A stretch of DNA of 12,472 nucleotides from Candidatus Cloacimonadota bacterium. GTDB taxonomy: Bacteria > Cloacimonadota > Cloacimonadia > JGIOTU-2. The DNA is taken from positions 1 through 12,472 of the forward strand of contig JACNJG010000082.1 of NCBI GenBank assembly GCA_014382685.1. Reading direction: 5' to 3'. Numbering within the stretch: position 1 is the stretch's first letter; each line of letters starts with the position of its first letter. Below the pieces are notes generated by a model. That model ran no database searches, was not told the origin of the DNA, and saw only the letters and a list, made by a program, of their open reading frames with translations. This document shows positions 6,054 to 12,472 of this stretch, piece after piece. A program made the position numbers and the translations under genes.

Positions 6054-6576
6054 GAATATCATTGCAAGACGCTACTCATCAGCACTTCTTGAGCTTATTC
6101 AGAAGGATGATCTGCCACATCTTGAAAATGAGATCATTGCCCTGCAAACGATTCTAAGCGATGAACCCGAGATCGAAGAATTTCTTGTTTCTCCAATTGT
6201 CGAGAATGAGCATAAAAAAGAAATTGTTGCGCTTCTTGCAAAAGAACTCAAAGCAACCGAGATTATACATAATTTCTTGAATGTACTTGTCGAGAAGGAA
6301 AGAATTTTCTTTATATCAGACATTCTTAAGGAAATAATAAGAAAGATACATCATAAGCTCGGAATCTTCGATTTTGAACTTGTAACTGCACATGAAGTTG
6401 ATGAAAAAACTCTCGGAAAAATTAAAAATTTTATTTCAAAGTATGTTAACGGGAAAGTCCTCTTTCAGCATAAGATCGATCCGCACATCAGAGGTGGCTT
6501 TTTTGCATACAATGATGAACTGGCGATCAATGCATCGATCAGAAATAATCTGGAAACCCTGAGAAGGAAGTTTTAA
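6046..6576 (+). CDS. atpH: F-type ATP synthase subunit delta (OSCP homologue)
   Basis: A 176-residue delta subunit, the usual length, beginning at TTG 6046. The start is supported by AAGGAG 7 bases upstream and by the family-typical N-terminus IARRYSSALLEL. The N-terminal six-helix domain (about 1-105) binds the top of alpha. The C-terminal domain ends with the signature IRGGFFAYNDELAINASI, followed by LETLRRKF. Delta sits on top of F1 and connects it to the b-dimer. It overlaps atpF by 8 bases, and atpA starts 29 bases after its stop. Confidence 0.94.
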   Translation: MIKNIIARRYSSALLELIQKDDLPHLENEIIALQTILSDEPEIEEFLVSPIVENEHKKEIVALLAKELKATEIIHNFLNVLVEKERIFFISDILKEIIRKIHHKLGIFDFELVTAHEVDEKTLGKIKNFISKYVNGKVLFQHKIDPHIRGGFFAYNDELAINASIRNNLETLRRKF

Positions 6577-6579
6577 TAT

Positions 6580-6609
6580 ATGAAGCAGATCATTTTAGGA
6601 GTATTATGA
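6580..6609 (+). other. Possible nine-codon leader ORF whose stop overlaps the atpA start
   Basis: ATG 6580 opens a nine-codon frame (MKQIILGVL) that ends in TGA 6607-6609, overlapping the atpA start as ATGA. AAGGAAG at 6564-6570 lies 9 bases upstream. The atpA Shine-Dalgarno is inside this mini-ORF. It could couple atpA translation to upstream ribosomes, but a frame this short may arise by chance. Confidence 0.25.
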
Positions 6610-8324
6610 AAATACAACCTGATGAAATCAGTAGAATTATCAAAGAAAAGATTGAAAAGTATAACTATAAAGTTGATATAGACGAAGTCGGCAGAGTTAT
6701 CGAAGTTGGAGACGGCATTGCACGCGTGTATGGCTTGCAGAATATCATGGCATCCGAACTGGTTCTTTTCAATGATGAAATATACGGTATGGCACTGAAC
6801 CTGGAAGAGGATAATGTCGGCTGTATTATTCTTGGAGAGAGCGAGAAGATCAAAGAGGGTGATATTGTCAAACGCACAAAAAAGATCGTGCAAGTTCCGG
6901 TTGGCGAAGAGTTACTCGGAAGAATTGTAAATCCACTTGGAATAGCTCTTGACGGAAAAGAGCCGATCAAAACCAAGCTGAGTATGCCTGTCGAAAGAAA
7001 AGCACTCGGTGTGGTTGCCCGTCAACCGGTGAAAGAGCCGCTACAGTCCGGGTTGAAAGCGATCGATTCCATGATACCAATTGGTCGCGGACAACGTGAG
7101 CTTATTATCGGTGACCGCCAAACAGGAAAAACAGCCCTTGCAGTCGATACGATAATAAATCAAAAAGATACCGAGGTCTATTGTATCTATGTGGCAATTG
7201 GGCAGAAAAAAACATCGGTTGCGCAGGTCGTTGAAGCATTGAAAGAGCACGGTGCGCTGGACTATACAATAATTGTTTCTGCAACTGCTTCGGAGCCGGC
7301 TGCGATTCAGTATATCGCTCCTTACTCCGGTGTGACTATGGGCGAATATTTCCGAGATAGAGGAAAACATGTACTTGTCATTTATGACGACCTTTCCAAA
7401 CATGCAGTTGCCTATCGCCAGATTTCACTCCTGCTTCGCAGACCTCCCGGACGTGAAGCATATCCGGGAGATGTATTCTATCTACATTCACGGCTTTTGG
7501 AGAGAGCATCTAAACTTGAAGAAATATATATCATCATACCCAAAGATAAAGAGAGTGCAAAAGAGGGCGTGAACAAGAAGGAATATCGGCTGCATATTAA
7601 GTCCAGTGATGAAGAGTGCAAGAAGGATCTCAAAGAATTAGGAAAAGATAAATATAAACTTTATAAGCTGCCGGAAACAGGTGGTTCACTCACAGCGTTG
7701 CCAATAATTGAAACCCAAGCTAGCGATATTTCTGCATATATTCCTACAAATGTGATATCAATTACAGATGGTCAGATATATCTTGAATCAAAACTGTTCT
7801 ACTCTGGTGTGCGCCCGGCTATCAATGCAGGACTATCGGTTTCACGAGTGGGAGGGAAAGCACAGGTAAAAGCTATGCGGCAGGTCGCAGGAAGACTTCG
7901 TATCGAACTTGCACAATTTAGAGAACTGGAAGCTTTCGCAAAATTTGGAGCAGAACTTGATAAAGATACCCAAGATCAACTCAATCGTGGATATCGATAT
8001 GTTGAGATCCTGAAACAGGGACAGTACAAACCAATTCCTGTTGCCAAGCAGATCGCTATTATTTTCATGGGCTATGAAGGATACCTTGATGATCTTCCGG
8101 TTGATATTATCCCGGATGTACAAACAGAGCTTTTTGAAATGATGGATAAAGAATATCAGAAGCTTCAGAAAGAACTGGTCAAGCCCAAAGGTGTGACAGA
8201 AGAAATCGAAAAACAGCTTCACGAATTATCAAAGAAAGTAAAAAATATTTTCGAACACCAGGTTATTGTCGAAGAAATAATTGAAGAAGATGAGGTTCTT
8301 TCAGCGGGAGTTGAAAATAAGTAA
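6606..8324 (+). CDS. atpA: F-type ATP synthase subunit alpha, with about 50-residue insertion
   Basis: A 572-residue alpha subunit, longer than the usual 500-515. The N-terminal beta-barrel (about 25-95) is followed by the nucleotide-binding domain with Walker A GDRQTGKT at 169-176, the same numbering as E. coli. The arginine finger is R404 in SVSRVGGKAQ (E. coli R376), and the C-terminal helical domain follows. Alpha binds non-catalytic nucleotide and supplies the arginine finger to the catalytic sites on beta. The extra length lies mainly between SRLLERASK (285-293) and GGSLTALP (349-356). That region holds a charged, Lys/Glu-rich stretch with two short beta-like segments. An acidic tail (EEIIEEDEVLSAG) ends the protein. 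AGGAG at 6597-6601 is 4 bases from the ATG. The stop shares one base with atpG (TAATG). Confidence 0.96.
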   Translation: MKIQPDEISRIIKEKIEKYNYKVDIDEVGRVIEVGDGIARVYGLQNIMASELVLFNDEIYGMALNLEEDNVGCIILGESEKIKEGDIVKRTKKIVQVPVGEELLGRIVNPLGIALDGKEPIKTKLSMPVERKALGVVARQPVKEPLQSGLKAIDSMIPIGRGQRELIIGDRQTGKTALAVDTIINQKDTEVYCIYVAIGQKKTSVAQVVEALKEHGALDYTIIVSATASEPAAIQYIAPYSGVTMGEYFRDRGKHVLVIYDDLSKHAVAYRQISLLLRRPPGREAYPGDVFYLHSRLLERASKLEEIYIIIPKDKESAKEGVNKKEYRLHIKSSDEECKKDLKELGKDKYKLYKLPETGGSLTALPIIETQASDISAYIPTNVISITDGQIYLESKLFYSGVRPAINAGLSVSRVGGKAQVKAMRQVAGRLRIELAQFRELEAFAKFGAELDKDTQDQLNRGYRYVEILKQGQYKPIPVAKQIAIIFMGYEGYLDDLPVDIIPDVQTELFEMMDKEYQKLQKELVKPKGVTEEIEKQLHELSKKVKNIFEHQVIVEEIIEEDEVLSAGVENK

Positions 8325-9190
8325 TGGCGAGTCTCAAAGAGCTTAAAGAAAGAATAGGATCGGTCATCAGCACGCGTCAGGTTACGAGTGCCATGAAAAT
8401 GGTTTCTGCAGCAAAATTGCGAAAGGCACAGCAGCTAATTTTGAGAGCCCGTCCCTATTCTGATGAATTGAATCTTTTTTTGAATTCCCTTGCTTCACGA
8501 AACCGAAGACAGCTCCACCCGCTTCTTCATGAGATAGATGATGATGAAGTAAAAAATGTTGGACTGATCGTTGTTACAGCCGATAAAGGACTCTGCGGCG
8601 CATTCAATATGAATATCATAAAGAGAGCAGAAGACTACCTTCAACATCATAAAGATAAGAATATCGATCTGATATGTGTGGGCAAAAAGGGGTTTGATTA
8701 TTTTAGAAGATTAAACATGAAAATTGAAGCTTATTATGTTGAGCTTTTCAATAAACTGAAATTCGAGCACAGCATAGATATCATGCACCTTGTGACGGAT
8801 AAGTTCGTTTCAAGAAAATATGATAAAGTGCTCATTGTATATAATGAATTCAAATCTGCAATTCAGCAAAATATCGTGCTAAAACAGCTTCTTCCTATTA
8901 TTGGATTGAAAGAAGATAAAGACGAAAGATTGGCTGCTTATCTATTTGAGCCCTCTCCGGAAGAAGTGTTGGACGAGCTCATTAAGGAACATCTTGATGT
9001 TCAGATCTGGCGTGTTCTTTTGGAATCTTCCTCAGCAGAGCAGGGTGCACGAATGGTTGCAATGGATGCGGCTACAGACAATGCAGATGAAATGATAAAC
9101 GATTTGACGCTGGAATATCACCATTTGCGTCAAAGTAAAATAACTACAGAAATTATAGAGGTATGTTCCGGTGCAGAAGGATTACAGTAA
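8324..9190 (+). CDS. atpG: F-type ATP synthase subunit gamma (central rotor shaft)
   Basis: A 288-residue gamma subunit of normal size. The N-terminal coiled-coil helix carries the signature MASLKELKERIGSVISTRQV and TSAMKMVSAAKLRKAQ (about 21-36). The Rossmann-like globular middle has VTADKGLCGAFN at 84-95. The C-terminal helix (about 225-286) contains SSAEQGARMVAMDAATDNA, which pairs with the N-terminal helix to form the shaft inside alpha3beta3. It couples c-ring rotation to conformational change in beta. Its ATG overlaps the atpA stop (TAATG). The nearest purine-rich site (GGGAG, about 8306-8311) is about a dozen bases away, so initiation probably relies on coupling. Confidence 0.95.
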   Translation: MASLKELKERIGSVISTRQVTSAMKMVSAAKLRKAQQLILRARPYSDELNLFLNSLASRNRRQLHPLLHEIDDDEVKNVGLIVVTADKGLCGAFNMNIIKRAEDYLQHHKDKNIDLICVGKKGFDYFRRLNMKIEAYYVELFNKLKFEHSIDIMHLVTDKFVSRKYDKVLIVYNEFKSAIQQNIVLKQLLPIIGLKEDKDERLAAYLFEPSPEEVLDELIKEHLDVQIWRVLLESSSAEQGARMVAMDAATDNADEMINDLTLEYHHLRQSKITTEIIEVCSGAEGLQ

Positions 9191-9199
9191 AACAGGCAC

Positions 9200-9205
9200 A
9201 GGAGG
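9200..9205 (+). promoter_or_regulatory. Shine-Dalgarno deciding the TTG start of atpD
   Basis: AGGAGG lies 4 bases before TTG 9210. Starting there gives the standard beta N-terminus MKKGKIVQIIGPVVDVEF. A GTG at 9171 in the same frame would add 13 unusual residues and lacks a comparable site. Confidence 0.7.
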
Positions 9206-9209
9206 AGTT

Positions 9210-10715
9210 TTGAAAAAAGGCAAGATAGTTCAAATCATTGGTCCGGTAGTTGATGTAGAATTTTCAGAAGAAAATCTACCTGAAATTTATACAGCGCTTC
9301 ACGTGAAGAGAGAGGGCGAAAGTGTTCTTGTACTCGAAGTGCAGCAACATCTCGGAGAAAACAGAGTTCGTGCAATTGCAATGGACTCCACCGATGGACT
9401 TCAGCGAGGTGATGACGTCATAAATACAGGTAAACCGATCTCCGTTCCTGTTGGAGAAGCAATTCTTGGGCGGCTTATAAATGTTATTGGCGAGCCAATA
9501 GATAATATCGGTGAAATAAAAACAAAGAAACGTTATCCTATCCATAGAGAAACGCCTGCATATACACAGCTCGATATAAAAGATGAAATTCTGGAAACAG
9601 GCATCAAGGTCATCGACTTGCTCTGTCCCTATTCAAAAGGTGGGAAAACAGGGCTTTTTGGCGGAGCTGGCGTAGGTAAGACAATTATCATTATGGAATT
9701 GATACGAAACATTGCGACTGAGCATGGTGGATATTCTGTGTTTTCAGGTGTAGGAGAGCGAACACGAGAAGGAAACGATCTCTGGCTCGAAATGAAGGAA
9801 TCCGGCGTTATAAATAAAACCGCAATGGTCTTCGGTCAGATGAATGAACCTCCGGGAGCCCGACTTCGGGTTGGACTTGCAGGATTGGCAATTGCAGAAT
9901 ATTTCCGTGATGAAGCTCATCAAGATGTACTTTTATTCATCGATAATATTTTCAGATTTACTCAAGCTGGTTCTGAAGTTTCAGCCCTCCTTGGTAGAAT
10001 GCCTTCAGCGGTGGGTTATCAGCCCACACTGGCGACGGAAATGGGTGAATTGCAAGAGAGAATTACCTCGACAAAAGATGGTTCTATCACTTCAGTTCAA
10101 GCAATTTATGTGCCTGCAGACGACCTGACCGACCCTGCTCCTGCAACAGCATTTGCCCACCTCGACGCAACAACAGTGCTTTCGCGAAAGATAGTGGAAC
10201 TTGGCATCTATCCTGCTGTTGATCCCCTTGACTCAAACTCCCGTATTCTTGACCCTCGTGTTGTGGGAACGGAACACTATTCTGTTGCAAGAGAAGTTCA
10301 GCAAGTACTCCAAAAGTACAGAGAGCTTCAAGATATTATTGCTATTCTTGGTATGGAAGAGCTTTCTGAAGAAGACAAGCAGACGGTAAATCGCGCTCGT
10401 AGAATTCAGAGATTCCTTTCCCAACCATTCTTTGTTGCAGAAGAATTCACGAACTACAAAGGGAAGTATGTAAAACTGGAAGATACGATTGCAGGTTTCA
10501 AAAAGATACTTGCAGGCGAATGTGATCATATTCCGGAGCGTGCATTTCTCATGGCTGGCACAATAAATGAAGTTGAAGAGCGTTTCAAAAAAATGAAGTC
10601 TCACAAAACAGAAGACATCGTTGAAGAAGAACTTACGGAAAAGGAAGAATCCAAAAAAGAAAAACCTGAGCCGGAAAAAGTAAAGACCAAGAAAAGGAAG
10701 AAATCAAAAAAATAA
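9210..10715 (+). CDS. atpD: F-type ATP synthase subunit beta (catalytic), with charged C-terminal tail
   Basis: A 501-residue catalytic beta subunit starting at TTG 9210. A 13-residue longer form from GTG 9171 is possible but less likely. Counting from the TTG, Walker A GGAGVGKT is at 151-158 and the catalytic glutamate is E183 in GVGERTREGNDL. Walker B LLFIDNIFRFTQAG is at about 241-254. The DELSEED loop that contacts gamma and epsilon is EELSEED at 383-389. The fold ends at about residue 463. The last 38 residues are a Lys/Glu-rich tail (for example EKEESKKEKPEPEK) ending in a strongly basic KTKKRKKSKK, absent from textbook beta subunits. It lies 19 bases after atpG and shares one base with atpC (TAATG). 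Confidence 0.96.
   Translation: MKKGKIVQIIGPVVDVEFSEENLPEIYTALHVKREGESVLVLEVQQHLGENRVRAIAMDSTDGLQRGDDVINTGKPISVPVGEAILGRLINVIGEPIDNIGEIKTKKRYPIHRETPAYTQLDIKDEILETGIKVIDLLCPYSKGGKTGLFGGAGVGKTIIIMELIRNIATEHGGYSVFSGVGERTREGNDLWLEMKESGVINKTAMVFGQMNEPPGARLRVGLAGLAIAEYFRDEAHQDVLLFIDNIFRFTQAGSEVSALLGRMPSAVGYQPTLATEMGELQERITSTKDGSITSVQAIYVPADDLTDPAPATAFAHLDATTVLSRKIVELGIYPAVDPLDSNSRILDPRVVGTEHYSVAREVQQVLQKYRELQDIIAILGMEELSEEDKQTVNRARRIQRFLSQPFFVAEEFTNYKGKYVKLEDTIAGFKKILAGECDHIPERAFLMAGTINEVEERFKKMKSHKTEDIVEEELTEKEESKKEKPEPEKVKTKKRKKSKK
9297..9308 (+). other. Weak parS-like palindrome inside atpD
   Basis: CTTCACGTGAAG is a perfect 12-bp palindrome that shares the central TTCACGTGAA with the bacterial parS consensus. 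It matches 11 of 16 positions of TGTTTCACGTGAAACA. The outer bases differ and it lies in coding sequence, so a chance match is likely. Confidence 0.2.
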
Positions 10716-11134
10716 TGGCTAACAATTCGCAATTGCTCCATCTGAAGATAGTCACGCCTAAGGGCATTTTCCTTGAAGATGATGTAAACGAGCTTGTCGC
10801 TCCCGGGAAAGATGGTGATTTCGGCGTGCTGATCGGGCACACTCCATTTATCTCATCGGTAAGACCGGGCATTTTAAAGATATATAAAAATGAAAAACCG
10901 GATATTTATTCATTAATGAATGGATTTGTGATGGTTGATGTCGATAAGGTAAGGATATTTACAGAGATTATCGAGCGACCTGATGATATTGATCAAAACA
11001 GAGCTGTGCGAGCAAAGGAACGAGCAGAAAAACGGCTGCAGGAGAAACGTGAAGATACCGATCTTCGCCGTGCAGAAGCAGCATTGAAAAGGGCAATTGC
11101 ACGTATCCAGATTAGTGAAGTAGGATTTCATTAA
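10715..11134 (+). CDS. atpC: F-type ATP synthase subunit epsilon
   Basis: A 139-residue epsilon subunit of full length. The N-terminal beta-sandwich (about 7-88) contains LKIVTPKGIFLEDDV and GDFGVLIGHTPFIS (34-47). The C-terminal pair of helices (about 92-135) is rich in Arg, Lys, Glu and Ala (RAKERAEKRL, RAEAALKRAIAR). In bacteria these helices can extend into F1 and inhibit ATP hydrolysis, so an inhibitory role is possible. Epsilon sits with gamma at the foot of the central stalk and contacts the c-ring loops. Its ATG overlaps the atpD stop by one base. It is the last atp gene; an intrinsic terminator begins 27 bases after its stop. Confidence 0.95.
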   Translation: MANNSQLLHLKIVTPKGIFLEDDVNELVAPGKDGDFGVLIGHTPFISSVRPGILKIYKNEKPDIYSLMNGFVMVDVDKVRIFTEIIERPDDIDQNRAVRAKERAEKRLQEKREDTDLRRAEAALKRAIARIQISEVGFH

Positions 11135-11143
11135 TTGATTTCT

Positions 11144-11172
11144 TTGACGCAGAAATTTTGAATAGCTATATG
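11144..11172 (+). promoter_or_regulatory. Possible sigma-70-type promoter for the LysM-DUF4015 gene
   Basis: TTGACG (11144-11149) matches 5 of 6 bases of the -35 consensus. With a 17-base spacer, TATATG (11167-11172) matches 4 of 6 of the -10. Transcription would start inside the second arm of the terminator, about 30 bases before the next gene. No better promoter separates the terminator from that gene. This is a prediction by eye. Confidence 0.35.
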
Positions 11173-11191
11173 TGAATATAGCTATTTTTTT
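11161..11191 (+). terminator. Intrinsic terminator of the atp operon
   Basis: AATAGCTATAT (11161-11171) and ATATAGCTATT (11176-11186) form a perfect 11-bp stem with a GTGA loop, followed at once by a T-run to 11191. The stem is AT-rich but long and uninterrupted, and lies just after atpC. Confidence 0.88.
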
Positions 11192-11195
11192 ATGC

Positions 11196-11201
11196 AGGTG
11201 A
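11196..11201 (+). promoter_or_regulatory. Shine-Dalgarno supporting the TTG start at 11207
   Basis: AGGTGA is a 6-base match to the 16S rRNA 3' end and lies 5 bases before TTG 11207. The alternative ATG 11192 directly follows the terminator T-run and has no such site. Confidence 0.55.
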
Positions 11202-11206
11202 AAAAT

Positions 11207-12472
11207 TTGAAGAAACAAAAACCGATATTCATGAGCTTATTACTTTTTCTCTCGATGCTATTATGTAATACCTTGTTTGCAGAAAGAGAAGATTCGTCGT
11301 ACATTGAACACACAGTCCGCTCAGGTGAAAATCTGTACAAAATAGCGAGACAATATTTGGATAAATCCCCCACTCTATTTCTTGGTGAATTTGTCGAGCA
11401 GATAAAGCAAGTAAATGATATTTCTGATTCAAATATAATTCATATTGATCAAGTTTTGATGATCCCGACTGCAAGTTCAAAACTCATCAGCAACGAAATA
11501 ATTCATCATGATTCTCTGTGCGGAATTTATCTGAACACCTATTCCCTGACTGAAAACAATATTCAGCGGATCATTAGCAGATATGATTCACTCGGATGCA
11601 ATGCCTTGGTTGTGGATTTTTCAAATGTGAGGGGTACGCTCTTTTATGCATCGGAAAATAAAATTGCACGTGAAAATGATCTTATTGTGCCAATTATCAG
11701 CCATCCCTACAAGCTTGTGAATTTGCTTCATCGACACGATATTGAACTTATAGCGCGAGTAACGATGTTCAAAGATACAACTCTGGCGCACAACTATCCG
11801 GAGTGGAGACCTGTTATTGTTCCTGATTCAACAGATACGCTTGATGCAGAAAAAAAATATTCAGAGCACTGGCTGAATCCGAAAAATCATGAAGTTCAGC
11901 AATACAAAATTGATATTATCAAAGAGATAATTTCACTCGGTGTGGATGAAATACAACTTGATTATGTCCGCTTCCCGACAGAGGGACATCTGCTTGATGC
12001 GGATTACGGCATTCCGGATTCGCTTACAAAACAGGATGTTATCACCGATTTTATTTCAAAAGTTTATGCGATCACCCAGCAGGAAGGAATAAAACTTTCA
12101 GCTGATATTTTTGGAATAGTAGCTCTCCAGCATCCTGAAGATGTGCAGAATACGGGACAGGATATTAGAATGATAATGCCATATTTAGATAGAATTCATC
12201 CAATGATCTATCCCTCGCATTTTTATGGAGAATTTTGGGGGAAGGCAAATCCGGGAAAAGAGCCCTATTATTTCATTTATCGAATGTGCAGTGTACTCAA
12301 GGAGGAAATTGAGGACGATAGCAAGATCATTCCCTATCTTGAATCTTTTTCACTGTATCATGATTCAGTTGATCCCTTTACTGTTTCTGCGCAGATGCAG
12401 GCAGTCAAAGATGCAGGACTGAATGCGGGATTCCTTTTCTGGAATGCAGGTGCAAATTATAATGCCACATGG
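11207..12472 (+). CDS. Secreted LysM plus DUF4015-type putative glycoside hydrolase, 3' end cut by window
   Basis: The frame is open to the window edge (422 codons, no stop). From TTG 11207 the product begins with a signal peptide: basic MKKQK, a hydrophobic core at about 7-19 and a likely cleavage after LFA25. The cysteine at 20 lacks a proper lipobox. A LysM domain follows at about 33-88 (HTVRSGENLYKIARQYL to HIDQVLMIP), a module that binds peptidoglycan or related glycans. From about residue 105 the rest resembles the DUF4015 putative glycosyl-hydrolase family. Diagnostic elements are DEIQLDYVRFPTEG at 247-260, LSADIFGI, RIHPMIYPSHF and the near-terminal GFLFWNAG. D252 in the LDYVRFP strand is the candidate catalytic acid. 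Substrate and activity of this family are not established. Only a short C-terminus should be missing. It starts 16 bases after the atp terminator. An ATG at 11192 would add five residues. Confidence 0.82.
   Translation, partial: MKKQKPIFMSLLLFLSMLLCNTLFAEREDSSYIEHTVRSGENLYKIARQYLDKSPTLFLGEFVEQIKQVNDISDSNIIHIDQVLMIPTASSKLISNEIIHHDSLCGIYLNTYSLTENNIQRIISRYDSLGCNALVVDFSNVRGTLFYASENKIARENDLIVPIISHPYKLVNLLHRHDIELIARVTMFKDTTLAHNYPEWRPVIVPDSTDTLDAEKKYSEHWLNPKNHEVQQYKIDIIKEIISLGVDEIQLDYVRFPTEGHLLDADYGIPDSLTKQDVITDFISKVYAITQQEGIKLSADIFGIVALQHPEDVQNTGQDIRMIMPYLDRIHPMIYPSHFYGEFWGKANPGKEPYYFIYRMCSVLKEEIEDDSKIIPYLESFSLYHDSVDPFTVSAQMQAVKDAGLNAGFLFWNAGANYNATW

Noticed and set aside
9171..9209. GTG start for atpD at 9171
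   Set aside because: It gives a 13-residue extension not seen in beta subunits and overlaps atpG; the TTG at 9210 follows AGGAGG and gives the standard N-terminus.
10087..10290. Minus-strand open frame opposite atpD, and other long minus-strand frames opposite atp genes
   Set aside because: They lie wholly opposite highly conserved coding sequence, have low-complexity or unlike-protein composition and no start signals; treated as shadows.
11203..11280. Lipoprotein signal (cysteine at residue 20) in the LysM-DUF4015 protein
   Set aside because: The residues before the cysteine (MLL) do not fit a lipobox; an ordinary signal peptidase site after LFA is more likely.
11667..11672. Second CACGTG core, in the LysM-DUF4015 gene, considered as parS
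   Set aside because: Only 11 of 16 consensus positions match and it is not an extended palindrome; such cores are expected by chance at this frequency.

Overview
The window is an AT-rich, gene-dense, almost entirely plus-strand stretch of bacterial chromosome. It begins inside rsmG (gidB) and runs through parA, parB, a membrane-anchored M23 peptidase and a bactofilin into a complete F-type ATP synthase operon in canonical order: atpZ, atpI, atpB (a), two atpE genes (c), atpF (b), atpH (delta), atpA (alpha), atpG (gamma), atpD (beta), atpC (epsilon). A strong intrinsic terminator follows atpC. The last gene, cut by the window end, is a secreted LysM plus DUF4015-type putative glycoside hydrolase. 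No tRNA, rRNA, CRISPR array, insertion sequence or plausible minus-strand gene was seen.

The rsmG-parA-parB and atp genes are classically found near the replication origin, so this is probably origin-proximal. Genes from rsmG to atpC overlap or are separated by no more than about 40 bases, so one long transcription unit is possible. The phylum cannot be fixed from the sequence. The low GC content, the bactofilin and cell-wall peptidase beside parAB, and an alpha-subunit insertion would suit a Gram-negative anaerobe of the FCB type or a candidate phylum, but that is a guess.

Region by region: 1-2023 holds rRNA methylation and chromosome segregation; 2020-3062 an envelope-shape module (M23 peptidase and bactofilin); 3068-3671 the AtpZ/AtpI accessory membrane proteins; 3687-6576 the membrane rotor, stator and stalk; 6606-11134 the F1 sector; 11161-11191 a terminator; and 11207 to the end the putative wall or polysaccharide hydrolase.

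The most unusual element is the c-ring. The first atpE gene encodes three fused c hairpins (six membrane helices), each with its own ion-carrying glutamate. A normal single-hairpin atpE follows with a strong ribosome binding site. The residues around the ion sites differ between hairpins: some resemble the Na+ type and some have the isoleucine seen in the E. coli H+ enzyme. This predicts a heteromeric and possibly mixed-chemistry rotor. Secondary oddities are a roughly 50-residue insertion in alpha, a Lys/Glu-rich C-terminal tail on beta, an extra N-terminal hydrophobic segment on subunit a, non-ATG starts fixed by Shine-Dalgarno sites, and a possible promoter overlapping the terminator.
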